From the NCBI RefSeq assembly GCF_019297855.1, contig NZ_CP079194.1, positions 496,001 to 560,000 on the forward strand: 64,000 nucleotides of DNA, given 5' to 3'. This DNA is from Gymnodinialimonas ceratoperidinii (GTDB lineage Bacteria > Pseudomonadota > Alphaproteobacteria > Rhodobacterales > Rhodobacteraceae). This document shows, piece by piece, positions 24,247-33,363 of this stretch (positions within the stretch are counted from its first letter, which is position 1; every line of letters begins with the position of its first letter). The notes beneath the pieces were generated by a model. It saw only the letters and a list, made by a program, of their open reading frames with translations, made no database searches and was not told the DNA's origin. The position numbers and the translations under genes were made by a program.

Positions 24247-25152
24247 ATGGATTGGCGTGACATTCCCTCTCTCTCGGCCCTGCGGGCCTTCGAGGCCGCG
24301 GCGCGGCTTGGGTCTCTCTCCGAGGCCGCCCGCGCGTTGAACGTGACGCACGCCGCGATTGCCGCCCATGTGCGGGCGTTGGAGACCGAATTTGGCCAGC
24401 CTCTCCTGCGGCGGTCGGGCCGGGGCATGGTGGCGACCCAGATGGGGGCTGAACTCGCCCGAGACCTCGGCACCGGCTTCGCCGAGATCGCCGCGGGTGT
24501 ACGGTCCATGCGGCGGGGGCGGGAGGATCGGCCGGTCACCCTCTCCACCACGCCAAGTTTTGCCGAGAACTGGCTGATGCCCTGCCTCGCCGCGTTCTGG
24601 TCGGCGCATCCCGACGTGCCGCTCAGCGTCCAGACCTCGCAAAACGTGATCGACCTGCGCCGCGAAGGGGTCGATCTCGTGATCCGCCATGGCAAGGGGC
24701 CGTGGCCGGGGCTTGAGGGCATCGTCCTGACCCATGCCAAGATGGTGGTGGTCGCCCAACCCGGCCGGTTCGGGCCCAGTCCCGCCAACCGCTCCAGCCC
24801 GGAAGCCTGGGACCGCGTTCTGGCGCTGCCCTGGTTGATCGACCAGTCCCACACGGAGTTCAACAAACGCCTGCACAAGCTCGGGATCGACCGCAATACC
24901 CTTCAATCCACCGATCTGCCGTCCAATGCCTTGCTTCTGCCCGCCTGCCGCGCGGGGGCAGGGGTCTCGGCACAGCCCCATGCGCTGGTCGAGACGGACA
25001 TCGCCGATGGGCGGCTTGAGGTGCTGGCCGAGGAAGAGACCACGGAATACGCCTATCATCTTCTCCATCTGCCCGGCCCACTCAGCCGACGGGCCCAAAC
25101 CTTCGTCACCTGGCTGCGGCGCGACTCGCGCTGCATCGCCGGGGCGAGCTGA
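24247..25152 (+). CDS. LysR-type transcriptional regulator (GcvA-like)
   Basis: A 301-aa regulator with an N-terminal winged helix (SLSALRAFEAAARLGSLSEA, then ARALNVTHAAIAAHVRALE) and a substrate-binding domain of the GcvA/AmpR subgroup (RPVTLSTTPSFAENWLMPCL, DLRREGVDLVIRHGKGPWPG). The effector is unknown. It diverges from the 53-aa gene, a likely target. R. capsulatus has a LysR regulator, HvrB, linked to ahcY and reg genes; the proximity of ahcY and regA makes HvrB-like function possible, but this is inference only. The DUF2007 gene follows 14 bases later. Confidence 0.92.
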   Translation: MDWRDIPSLSALRAFEAAARLGSLSEAARALNVTHAAIAAHVRALETEFGQPLLRRSGRGMVATQMGAELARDLGTGFAEIAAGVRSMRRGREDRPVTLSTTPSFAENWLMPCLAAFWSAHPDVPLSVQTSQNVIDLRREGVDLVIRHGKGPWPGLEGIVLTHAKMVVVAQPGRFGPSPANRSSPEAWDRVLALPWLIDQSHTEFNKRLHKLGIDRNTLQSTDLPSNALLLPACRAGAGVSAQPHALVETDIADGRLEVLAEEETTEYAYHLLHLPGPLSRRAQTFVTWLRRDSRCIAGAS

Positions 25153-25166
25153 AACAGGAGCGCGCA

Positions 25167-25562
25167 TTGTCCCGCTACAATGGTTTTACCCGCGTCGCGG
25201 CGAGCTTCGATCCGATGGAGATCCGCATGGCCCTCGCGGCGCTGGAAGGGGCAGAGTTCCTCACCATCGCGCCGGGGTTGGAGACGACCTCGACCCTGCC
25301 GATGAACTCCCTCGCGTTCGGGCCGTTGGAGATCTACGTGATCGACCGCCAGTACGACGACGCCATCGCGCTGTTGGAGGCGATCTCCAGCGGCACCGTG
25401 ATCCCCCACGATCAGCGGGACTTGGTCGACGATCCCGAGGATGACTTCCAGCCGCCCCGCAAAAGCTGGATCGGCAACCTGTTTGGCTTTGTTCTGGCCG
25501 GTGTTTCCGCGCCCTTGAAGGGCCTGTCGGTCGAGAAGCGCTCGCGCCGGGAGCGCGATTAA
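25167..25562 (+). CDS. DUF2007-type putative signal-transducing protein
   Basis: A 131-aa protein with an N-terminal DUF2007 domain (GFTRVAASFDPMEIRMALAA, LEIYVIDRQYDDAIALLEAI), a P-II-like small alpha/beta fold of unknown role. It ends with a basic tail after a short hydrophobic stretch (IGNLFGFVLAGVSAPLKGL) that might associate with membrane. The start is a TTG at 25167 with CAGGAG six bases upstream; no ATG gives the complete domain. It converges with the lipoprotein gene: the two stop codons share the TTAA at 25559-25562. Confidence 0.8.
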   Translation: MSRYNGFTRVAASFDPMEIRMALAALEGAEFLTIAPGLETTSTLPMNSLAFGPLEIYVIDRQYDDAIALLEAISSGTVIPHDQRDLVDDPEDDFQPPRKSWIGNLFGFVLAGVSAPLKGLSVEKRSRRERD

Positions 25563-25927
25563 CCAAGCGGGACGCAGGTCTGCCCGAAGGCTGTGCGCCC
25601 GTCAGCGGACTGCGCGGCGTCGCTGATGCTCCATCCCGCGAAGGCACCGTTGCGGAACACCAGCATTGGCCCATTGCGCCATCGATAGGCGCGGTTCGCG
25701 GAATTGTCGCAGGGCAACTCCACAGGCGATCCCCCCTGCAGGCGGGTCATCGTTTGCAGGACGCCTGCCTGAGCGCGCCCGAAGTCGATCCGCTGGCCTG
25801 TGCCCACGGCCTCGATCCCGCCGCTGTCGAAACGAATTGGCACGACGGGGCCGTCAATTACAGGAGCCGGAGCTGGACCCGCGCCCACGCAACCGGCCAG
25901 TAGGAGTATGGCGGCAAGCGCCCTCAA
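25559..25927 (-). CDS. Small putative lipoprotein coupled to regA
   Basis: A 122-aa protein beginning with a TTG codon that overlaps the regA stop (TTGA). The N-terminus (MRALAAILLLAGCVG) is a lipoprotein signal with lipobox LLAGC. The mature part has two further cysteines (VELPCDNS and FGQTCVP) that may form a disulfide, and motifs RIDFGRAQAG and YRWRNGPMLVFRNG. I do not recognise a characterised family. Direct overlap means it is translated from the regA transcript and probably follows redox control. No other reading frame at this site gives a signal peptide. Confidence 0.75.
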   Translation of the reverse strand: MRALAAILLLAGCVGAGPAPAPVIDGPVVPIRFDSGGIEAVGTGQRIDFGRAQAGVLQTMTRLQGGSPVELPCDNSANRAYRWRNGPMLVFRNGAFAGWSISDAAQSADGRTAFGQTCVPLG

Positions 25928-26484
25928 CGGGGGCTGCGTTTGGCGAGGATGCGCTGCAGGGTCCGGCGGTGCATGTTGAGCCGCCGCGCGGTCTCGGAGA
26001 CGTTGCGATCGCAGAGCTCGTAGACGCGCTGGATATGCTCCCACCGCACGCGATCCGCCGACATCGGGTTCTCGGGCGGGGGCGGCATTTCCTCTTCTTC
26101 GGCAAGCAGGGCCGACGTGATGTCATTCGCGTCAGCGGGCTTCGAGAGGTAATCCGTGGCGCCCATCTTCACGGCGGCCACCGCCGTTGCAATCGCGCCG
26201 TAACCGGTCAGGACCACGATGCGCGCGTCGGGGCGTTTTTCGCGAAGAACCTCCACCACGTCGAGGCCGTTCCCGTCCTCCAGCCGTAGATCGATGACGG
26301 CATATGCCGGCGGGCGTGCCGTGGCGATGGCCGTGCCCGCCGCAACCGAGCCCGCAGCCTCGACCTCGAAGCCGCGCTTCTCCATCGCGCGCTCCAGACG
26401 GCGCAGGAACGGCTCGTCATCATCAAGCAGGAGAAGCGACTTGTCCGGCCCGATTTCTCGGAGGTTGCGATCATTCGTGGCCAT
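25924..26484 (-). CDS. regA: Redox response regulator RegA/PrrA/ActR
   Basis: A 186-aa response regulator that, when phosphorylated by RegB, controls photosynthesis, respiration, CO2 and N2 fixation genes. The receiver domain has the acidic pocket LLLLDDDEPFLRRLERA, phospho-acceptor Asp65 in YAVIDLRLEDGNGLDVV, and TGYGAIATAV with the KPAD lysine. A proline linker (EMPPPPENP) leads to a Fis-type helix-turn-helix, NVSETARRLNMHRRTLQRIL, as in all RegA proteins. The cognate kinase regB and senC are about 11 kb away in this window rather than adjacent. A lipoprotein gene overlaps its stop. Confidence 0.96.
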   Translation of the reverse strand: MATNDRNLREIGPDKSLLLLDDDEPFLRRLERAMEKRGFEVEAAGSVAAGTAIATARPPAYAVIDLRLEDGNGLDVVEVLREKRPDARIVVLTGYGAIATAVAAVKMGATDYLSKPADANDITSALLAEEEEMPPPPENPMSADRVRWEHIQRVYELCDRNVSETARRLNMHRRTLQRILAKRSPR

Positions 26485-26576
26485 AGACGTCGTCTCCTGA
26501 TGAATGCTCCACAAGTTATAGGAACAATTGAGAGATGGTCAAACGGTCGCAGGCCGGGACGCCTGCGTTTTCAAAC

Positions 26577-26614
26577 GAAAAAGGGCGCCGCCGAACGTTG
26601 TCGGGGCGCCCTTT
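26577..26614 (-). terminator. Intrinsic terminator of trxA
   Basis: On the minus strand AAAGGGCGCC (26614-26605) pairs with GGCGCCCTTT (26589-26580) around a 15-base loop and is followed by TTTTC. It is 22 bases after the trxA stop and separates trxA from regA. Confidence 0.8.
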
Positions 26615-26636
26615 CGGCAATGGTGTGAGAAAGGGC

Positions 26637-26957
26637 TCAGACGGCCTCTTCAATCCACTTCTGCAAGGCGGCTTTCGGTGCGGCGCCGACCTTGTTGGAA
26701 ACCACTTCACCGCCGTTGAACATGAACAGCGCGGGGATGCCGCGGACGCCCAGTTGCATGGGGGAGTTGGGGTTCTCGTCCACGTTGATCTTCACGATCT
26801 TCACGCGGCCTTCGTATTCGGCGGAAAGCTCTTCCAGAGCCGGGCCGATCTGTTTGCAGGGGCCACACCATTCGGCCCAAAAATCTACAACGACGGGGAT
26901 GTCGGACTGCTTCACTTCGGCGTCAAAAGTGGCGTCGGTAACGGCGGTGGTAGCCAT
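26637..26957 (-). CDS. trxA: Thioredoxin
   Basis: A 106-aa cytoplasmic thioredoxin that reduces protein disulfides and is itself reduced by thioredoxin reductase. The active site WCGPCK lies in [17 protein letters not shown]; the cis-proline region is [16 protein letters not shown]. Length and fold are standard. It follows addA by 63 bases on the minus strand and ends at a strong terminator, so it may be both the tail of the add operon and separately expressed. The tsaE-amgK-murU-addB-addA-trxA order is commonly seen in alphaproteobacteria. Confidence 0.97.
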   Translation of the reverse strand: MATTAVTDATFDAEVKQSDIPVVVDFWAEWCGPCKQIGPALEELSAEYEGRVKIVKINVDENPNSPMQLGVRGIPALFMFNGGEVVSNKVGAAPKAALQKWIEEAV

Positions 26958-27020
26958 GGTCTCATGCCCTCCAGGCGAGGTTATATCGGAGGCAGAACCT
27001 AAGAACGGACCTCCGGAGGG

Positions 27021-30000
27021 TCAAGCACTGCTTGCGCGTTTAAGCGCCGCTGACACGATATCGTGTGGGAGCGGCATTAAAGTACCCGTGCGGGACCACA
27101 AGATGGCGGTGTTGATTTCGCGTCCGGGATAGATCGCGGCGAGCAGTTCGGCATAGGCACCCATTTGCCGCAAAATGCCTTCGGGGGTGGCTTCAGGCGT
27201 CTCGGGGACCGTAGCGTTGGTCTTGAAGTCGACCGCAGTGATCGTGCCATCGGTCACGATCAAGCGGTCGATGATGCCGATCACGTCACATTGCAGCGTG
27301 CTCGAGTGGCCGGTGATCTCGACTTCGGCCAAGGAGTCCTCTGTGAACAGATGCGCGAGATCCGGCGCGGTAAGGACGCGGGTTGCCTCCTCCAACATGG
27401 GCGCCAGTGCGTCCTCGGGCAGCTCGGCTGTATGCAACGCGGCGATGCCGGGGGCTGCGGCTTGCCACGCGGCCTGCGGCAGCCGCGGCAGATGCTCGAG
27501 CAGGAGGTGCGTGATGGTTCCGCGCTGCATGGCAATTGCGGTCTCATCGCCCACGCCGGGCAAGGCTTTCGCGCCGCCGAGGTCCGACGGTTTCCGCGCC
27601 GCCTTGTCCCGCACCGAAGCGGGGGCGTCGCTGGTCGCGTAGTCCGGCAAGGCGGGGCGCTCTCTGGTCGATGCGTCGGGCTTCTCGCCCTCGGGCCAAG
27701 CGCCCGATTGAAGCCTCAGGCCCGTGCCCTCCAAGCCTTCGACAGTCAGCGGTTCGGCCCCCATGCCATCCATCGCGTCGGCCACGATCTTGTACCACGA
27801 ACCGGCGTCGGCCTGTCCCAAAGCGCCCGATGCGGCCACGATCAGCCAGCTCTCGGCACGGGTCAGCGCGACGTAGAGCAGGCGGTTCGCTTCCTGTGTG
27901 TCGCGATCCTTCGCTTTGGCCGCGGCCTCGCGCACGGTGTCCGTTTCGTCTCCCTTGGCCGGGGCCCAGACCACCGGGCCGCCATCCGGTTGCAACAGGG
28001 TGACGCGGCCGCCGCCGCCCCCACGGGGCATGGCGCAATCGGGCAGGATCACGACCGGCGCTTCCAGACCCTTCGCGCCGTGGACCGTCATCACCCTGAT
28101 CTGACCCGTGGCCTGAGACAGATCGCGTTTCACCTGCACATCGCCGGAATCGAGCCAGCCGACGAAGCCGGTGAGCGAGGGCACCTCTGTCGCCTCATAG
28201 GCCAGTGCCTGGGCAAGCATGGCATCGACGGCATCCTCGGCCTCTGGCCCAAGCCGGGCGATCAGGCGCCGGCGTCCGTCGTGTCGGATCAGCGCGCGTT
28301 CCAGCAAGTCGTAGGGCTTGAGGAATTCCGCGTTGTCGCGGAGGTCCGTCAGCATAGCATGGGTCTCGGGAAACTCGGCGGCGCGCTCGCGCAACGCGGA
28401 CCAGAGGAAGCCCTTGCGGTCGTGGGCGAGGTCATAGAGCGCGGCTTCCGACAGGCCGCAGAGGGGCGAGCGCAAGACGCAGGCCAATGAGAGATCATCT
28501 TCGGGCGTAGCGAGGAAACGGCACAGGGCCATCAGGTCTTTCACGGCCAGCGGTGACGTCAGCTGCGAGCGATCGACGCCTGCCACGGGCAGGCCGGCAC
28601 GTTTCAACTCGCCGATGATCTTGTGAAATAGCGGCGAGCGTGACCGCACGAGGATCAGGATGTCCCCCGCTTCCACCGGTCGCATCTTGCCATCGACCTC
28701 GATCATCGGCGGCGTGTCGATCATGTCACCGATCCGCGCCGCGAGGGTCTGCGCCAGCACCGAGGAGTGGTGATCCTCGCTTACCAGATCCTGCGGGTCA
28801 TCCCATGCAGGCTTCTCGCCACTCTTCGTCTGCTCGATCGCAGGCCAGAGGTCGACACGTCCCGACTTCGTCTCGAAGAAGGAGCGGTGCTCGATCAGGC
28901 TACCCAGACCCGGTGCGCCAAGGCCGGCAGCGACGCTGTCCACAAGCGCAAGGATCGGCGCGGCGGACCGGAAGGAGTGGATCAGCGCCGCGTCCTGAAA
29001 CGGGGCGCCGATTTCCTTCAGGCGCGCTTCGAAATGGTCCCGCATCCGTCCGAACTCCGCCGGATCAGCGCCTTGGAACGAGTAGATCGACTGCTTCTGG
29101 TCGCCGACCACGAAGATGGTCCGCCGCACGTCTTCTCGCGCGCCTTCTCCGGCGGCGAAATCCTCGGCGAGGCGTTGGACGATCTCCCACTGGCGCGGTG
29201 CGGTATCCTGCGCTTCATCGACGAGGATGTGATCGATCCCGCCGTCGAGCCGATAGAGCACCCATTGCGCCACCTTGCTGTTGCTCAACAGGTTGCGGGT
29301 CTTGTCGATCAGGTCGTCGAAATCGAGCCACCCGCGTGCTTCCTTGGCGCGGGCGTAGAGCGGCAGGAATTGCTCGGCGAAAGTGTGCAAAGCGTGGATG
29401 CGCCGCGCGGTCATCAGCCCACAGCGGTGCGGGCGTGCCTCGGCAATACGCTCCATCAAGGCGTTGAGCGGCTCCATCGCGTCCCCGATCGCGGCGCGGG
29501 TCTTGGCATTGCCGATCTTGTCGATCTTGGGCGCGAAGGGGGCCTTCGTGGTTGCACCGAAGAGGAAGGCGCCCTCCAGCGTGGCAAGGTCCCGCATTTG
29601 GGGCGCGTCCCATTGCACGGTCGTCAGCGCGCGGTGGGCGGTCCCGGTCGAGCGGCTGCCTGCTTCAAGGTGCGGGATGACGGCGGCCGCAAGATCGGCC
29701 TCGTCGCCCAGGATGACCGAGGCGCAGACTGCACTCTCGGTCAGCCCCGGATCGATGTCCGCGAAGTCACAGATCGTCTCCCAATCAGCGGGCGGTATCA
29801 GCGCCTCGGCCCGGCCGGCGACGGCGCGGGCCAATTGCATCGCGCCCTCGTCCCCCGACAGATGCGGCGCGACCAGATCGAGCGCGGCTCGGCCCTCTGG
29901 CGTCTCCGCCATCTCGTCGAGCAGATCCGCGATGAGGCGGGACTGCACACGTTCGTCGATCTCGGTGAACGCCGGGCTGACGCGGGCCTCCAAGGGGAAA

Positions 30001-30395
30001 CGGCGCAGAACCGAGGCGCAGAAGGAGTGGATCGTCTGGATCTTCAGCCCACCCGGCGCCTCGATGGCTCGGGCAAAGAGCGTCCGCGCGTCGTCAAGGA
30101 GGTCCGCGCTCAATCGGCCCTCGGATACCCCGATCGCGGCCAGCATCCCGGCCAGTTTCGTGTCGTCCTGCATCGCCCAGTCGCCGAGGCGCGAGAACAG
30201 GCGGTTCTGCATCTCCATCGCGGCGGCCTTGGTGTAGGTCAGGCAGAGGATGCGCTCGGGCGGCACCCCGTCGAGCAGCAGGCGCGCGACCCGGTCGGTC
30301 AGCACGCGGGTCTTGCCGGAACCCGCATTGGCACCGAGCCACGTGGACGTGCCCGGATCGGCGGCGCGGGTCTGGGCGCGGGTTGCATCATCCAT
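27021..30395 (-). CDS. addA: Double-strand break repair helicase/nuclease AddA
   Basis: An approximately 1,124-aa UvrD-like helicase with a C-terminal RecB-family nuclease. With AddB it resects double-strand ends for RecA loading. Walker A is GANAGSGKTRVLTDRVARL. Other helicase motifs are ILCLTYTKAAAMEMQNRL, HILVDEAQDTAPRQWEIV with DEAQD, VVGDQKQSIYSFQGADP, and VMTVHGAKGLEAPVVILPDC. The nuclease core is ITAVDFKTNATVPE. The start at 30395 leaves an 8-base overlap with addB; a further ATG at 30422 is possible but adds residues not typical of AddA. Confidence 0.96.
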   Translation of the reverse strand: MDDATRAQTRAADPGTSTWLGANAGSGKTRVLTDRVARLLLDGVPPERILCLTYTKAAAMEMQNRLFSRLGDWAMQDDTKLAGMLAAIGVSEGRLSADLLDDARTLFARAIEAPGGLKIQTIHSFCASVLRRFPLEARVSPAFTEIDERVQSRLIADLLDEMAETPEGRAALDLVAPHLSGDEGAMQLARAVAGRAEALIPPADWETICDFADIDPGLTESAVCASVILGDEADLAAAVIPHLEAGSRSTGTAHRALTTVQWDAPQMRDLATLEGAFLFGATTKAPFAPKIDKIGNAKTRAAIGDAMEPLNALMERIAEARPHRCGLMTARRIHALHTFAEQFLPLYARAKEARGWLDFDDLIDKTRNLLSNSKVAQWVLYRLDGGIDHILVDEAQDTAPRQWEIVQRLAEDFAAGEGAREDVRRTIFVVGDQKQSIYSFQGADPAEFGRMRDHFEARLKEIGAPFQDAALIHSFRSAAPILALVDSVAAGLGAPGLGSLIEHRSFFETKSGRVDLWPAIEQTKSGEKPAWDDPQDLVSEDHHSSVLAQTLAARIGDMIDTPPMIEVDGKMRPVEAGDILILVRSRSPLFHKIIGELKRAGLPVAGVDRSQLTSPLAVKDLMALCRFLATPEDDLSLACVLRSPLCGLSEAALYDLAHDRKGFLWSALRERAAEFPETHAMLTDLRDNAEFLKPYDLLERALIRHDGRRRLIARLGPEAEDAVDAMLAQALAYEATEVPSLTGFVGWLDSGDVQVKRDLSQATGQIRVMTVHGAKGLEAPVVILPDCAMPRGGGGGRVTLLQPDGGPVVWAPAKGDETDTVREAAAKAKDRDTQEANRLLYVALTRAESWLIVAASGALGQADAGSWYKIVADAMDGMGAEPLTVEGLEGTGLRLQSGAWPEGEKPDASTRERPALPDYATSDAPASVRDKAARKPSDLGGAKALPGVGDETAIAMQRGTITHLLLEHLPRLPQAAWQAAAPGIAALHTAELPEDALAPMLEEATRVLTAPDLAHLFTEDSLAEVEITGHSSTLQCDVIGIIDRLIVTDGTITAVDFKTNATVPETPEATPEGILRQMGAYAELLAAIYPGREINTAILWSRTGTLMPLPHDIVSAALKRASSA

Positions 30396-33363
30396 CGGCT
30401 TGCTCCCCCTTGGTCTCGCCAACCGGGATCACCTCGGCCTCTTTCGTTTCATCCCATTCCCCAAGCCGCGCGAGGTGATCGAAGGTCCCCTCGAACCGCG
30501 TCTGGGTCACGGCGCGGCGTGAGGTGAAGCCCACCTGCCGCTGTCGATAGTGGGTGATCAACCGGCGCAGCCCGCCCAGAACCTCGTCCAGCGCGGCCGT
30601 ATCCACGGGCTCATCCCGCACTTCAGGCTTGCTGCCAAGGCCTACGTAGGCCAGCCGCGCGACGTCCAGCGGGCGGTCCGCGAAGGCGCCGCCACGGGCC
30701 ATCAGCCCTTCGAGCATCAATTGCTTGTTGAAGTGCTTCGCCTCGTTTTCCGTCGGCACCGAGCCGGTCTTGTAGTCATAGATCGCGACCCTCCCGGCGG
30801 CGTCCCTGTCGATCCGGTCGGCCTTGCCACGCAGCGCCAGTGACAGGCCGGGAACGTCCCATGTCTTGTCCTCCTCGACCACCCAGGGAGAGGCCACCTT
30901 CCGGAAACCTGCTTCCTGCGTCAGATACCACGGCGCCAACCGTTGCAGCCGGTTGCGCCATAAGTGACGCGCCGCGGGCCAGGGCGCTTCCTCTGCCAGA
31001 ATGGCCTCTCCGATGGCCATGAATTGCGCCTCGGCGTCGGGGGGCAGCGCGTCGGACGTCTCCTTGATGAAGCGTTCGAGGATATTGTGGATGACGTTGC
31101 CCCGCAGGCGCGCGTCGGGCGTTGCGCGCAACGGATCGAGCGCGCGCAGGCGCAGCATCCGGGCGGCGTAGATCGCATAAGGGTCGCGGATCAGCCGTTC
31201 GATATCGGTCACCGAAAGGTAGGGCAGCCGCGTGTCATTCTGCGGTGCGGGAGCGGGTCTCGGTTCGGGTGCGGCGCTGCGATCCGGGGTCGTGAGCGTC
31301 TGCGCAAGCGTGATCCATTCGTCACCACGCCGGCGCATATCGCGCAATGCCTGCGCGGCTTCGTTGCTCGCGCCGCCAAGCAGGTTCACCAGCCGGTTGA
31401 GCCAGCGCGCAGGCACGGTATCGGTCTCGTCATCCCGCTTGGCGCGCGACAGCCAGACCTCTCCGCCCGCGATGCCCTGCTGGAAGTCATGCGCCGAGAG
31501 GCCGATGACCCGGTCCGGAAGCCGTAGCCCGGCCTTGTCGCGCAGCGGTCGGTTCAACCATGGGTCGGCGCTGGCCGCCTGGGGCCAGGTGCCCTCGTTC
31601 AAGCCCGCCAGAATGGTGACGTCAGCGCCCTGAACGCGCGCTTCCTGCGTGCCCCAGATCAGCACGTCGGCATGGGGGCGCAGCGCGGATCGGGCCTCTC
31701 GATCGTGGGTCAGCGCGGAGAAGAAATCGGCGAAATCGCGGGCCGACATCGCGCCGCCATAGGGCGCATCGGCGGCGAGGTTGCGCAGCAGCTTCGCCGC
31801 CTCTTCCCCCGCTTCACCATTGTAGAGCGACCCTGCCTCGGGCTGGCCGACGCCCGCCGCCAGCACCTCGGCCCGTGCCTGATGCAGCCCCAAACGGTCC
31901 GCCAGCGGCATGGGGGCGCGGTTCACCTCGGCCAGAAGATGGTCCGAGACCCAAGTGACCCAAGCCGTCGCATCGGGGTCGTTCTCTCGCTTCGCGGCCC
32001 ACTCTAGAAGCGCGTCCCGCTCCGGGAAGGCGAGGCCACGGCGCAGCACTTGCAACTCCAGATCCCGCGTGCGGCGCAGGTGATCGCCCCGGTCGGCGCC
32101 GGAATGGCACAACGGGTGCTTCAGCAGAGCGACCATCCCCTCGGAGGTGACCGGCGCGCACATGGCATCGGCCACCTGCCGCAGAAAGCGCCCCGGCGCG
32201 GTCTGTGCCAGAACCTGCCCGGCGCTGTCGTCCGGCGTGATTGCCCATCGGTCAAGTTGCGCCGTTACCTTCCGTGCCAACCGCCGGTCCGGCGTGACCA
32301 GCGCGGCCCGTTGTCCCTCTGCAACTGCCTGGCGCATTCGCAGCGCGATGGCCGTGGCTTCTGCTTGCGGCGAGGGGGCCTCCAGCAAAGTGACGCCTGC
32401 CATGGCGCCGGAAACATCGGTCAGCTTCGGGCCTTCGGTCCGCCATTGGTTGGTGACAGGCGCGGGCCGCAGCGCCAGCGAGATGACAGCGTTGCGGTGC
32501 GGCTCAGCCGGTTCATCGCTGCCCCAGATCGGGACGCCGGCGGGGGCCACTTCTACAGCGTCGAGAAATTTCGCCAACCGATATTGCGGGTGGTCTTCCC
32601 CGGCCAGCCCGGTCTTGCGACCTTTCAACAGCCCGCGCCAGATCTCGGCCGGCATGTCGCGATCGATGCCCGGCAGGATCACGGCACCTTGAGGCAGCTT
32701 CGCCACCGCTTCCATCAGCCGGAACGTGGCCCGCCGCGAGCCGGTGGAGCCCGCCACGATCACCGGGTGAGCGGGCGGATTGTGCCGCCATTCAGCGATC
32801 AGCCGCGTCACAACCTCTGCCTGCCGCGCCTCGGGCGTCGGTCGATCCTCTGCCGCGATCAAGTCTTGCGCGATCCGGAGGAATTCTTGCGCGCGGGTCC
32901 AATGTTCGGAATGATCCCCCATGTCGAGGGTCGCGATGTCCTCCGGCGTGACGCCTTCCTCCACCATCTCGCCCATGAAATCCGCAAGGCTGTCGGCCAG
33001 TTCATAGAGCGCGGCGCGCGGGGCGAGATCGGGGTTGGCGTCGATCAGCTTGGCGATCAATTGCGCCAGTTCGAGCCGCAGGGCCAGGGGCGTCATGGCC
33101 GGCGGCAGACCTTCCAGATCGGCCGTCTCCGCCAGCGCCAGAACGGGCCGGATGCGCGGCAGGAGACCCGGCCCTCGCTGCATATAGAGCGCTTGCAGGC
33201 GACGTTGCATCCGGGCGTTGGCCACGTGGATTTCCACCCGCGCCAGTGCTTCGGGGCCCTGACCCTCCAGCGCCGTGTCGAGCCCGGCAATGAGCGAGGC
33301 GCAGAAATCCACGCCGAGGGGTGTCGCGAAGACCCGTGCCTTGGTGCTCGGCTCAAACAACAT
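30388..33363 (-). CDS. addB: Double-strand break repair protein AddB
   Basis: An approximately 991-aa partner of AddA, with an inactivated helicase-like N-terminal region and a C-terminal PD-(D/E)XK nuclease. It begins FEPSTKARVFATPLGVDF, the usual alphaproteobacterial AddB start (ATG at 33363). VIVAGSTGSRRATFRLMEAV and GADVTILAGLNEGTWPQAAS mark the degenerate helicase domains. The nuclease active site is VAIYDYKTGSVPTENEAKHF with NKQLMLEGLMA. The alphaproteobacterial form lacks the iron-sulfur cysteines found in Bacillus AddB. It overlaps murU upstream by 11 bases and addA downstream by 8, so expression is tightly coupled. Confidence 0.95.
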   Translation of the reverse strand: MLFEPSTKARVFATPLGVDFCASLIAGLDTALEGQGPEALARVEIHVANARMQRRLQALYMQRGPGLLPRIRPVLALAETADLEGLPPAMTPLALRLELAQLIAKLIDANPDLAPRAALYELADSLADFMGEMVEEGVTPEDIATLDMGDHSEHWTRAQEFLRIAQDLIAAEDRPTPEARQAEVVTRLIAEWRHNPPAHPVIVAGSTGSRRATFRLMEAVAKLPQGAVILPGIDRDMPAEIWRGLLKGRKTGLAGEDHPQYRLAKFLDAVEVAPAGVPIWGSDEPAEPHRNAVISLALRPAPVTNQWRTEGPKLTDVSGAMAGVTLLEAPSPQAEATAIALRMRQAVAEGQRAALVTPDRRLARKVTAQLDRWAITPDDSAGQVLAQTAPGRFLRQVADAMCAPVTSEGMVALLKHPLCHSGADRGDHLRRTRDLELQVLRRGLAFPERDALLEWAAKRENDPDATAWVTWVSDHLLAEVNRAPMPLADRLGLHQARAEVLAAGVGQPEAGSLYNGEAGEEAAKLLRNLAADAPYGGAMSARDFADFFSALTHDREARSALRPHADVLIWGTQEARVQGADVTILAGLNEGTWPQAASADPWLNRPLRDKAGLRLPDRVIGLSAHDFQQGIAGGEVWLSRAKRDDETDTVPARWLNRLVNLLGGASNEAAQALRDMRRRGDEWITLAQTLTTPDRSAAPEPRPAPAPQNDTRLPYLSVTDIERLIRDPYAIYAARMLRLRALDPLRATPDARLRGNVIHNILERFIKETSDALPPDAEAQFMAIGEAILAEEAPWPAARHLWRNRLQRLAPWYLTQEAGFRKVASPWVVEEDKTWDVPGLSLALRGKADRIDRDAAGRVAIYDYKTGSVPTENEAKHFNKQLMLEGLMARGGAFADRPLDVARLAYVGLGSKPEVRDEPVDTAALDEVLGGLRRLITHYRQRQVGFTSRRAVTQTRFEGTFDHLARLGEWDETKEAEVIPVGETKGEQADG

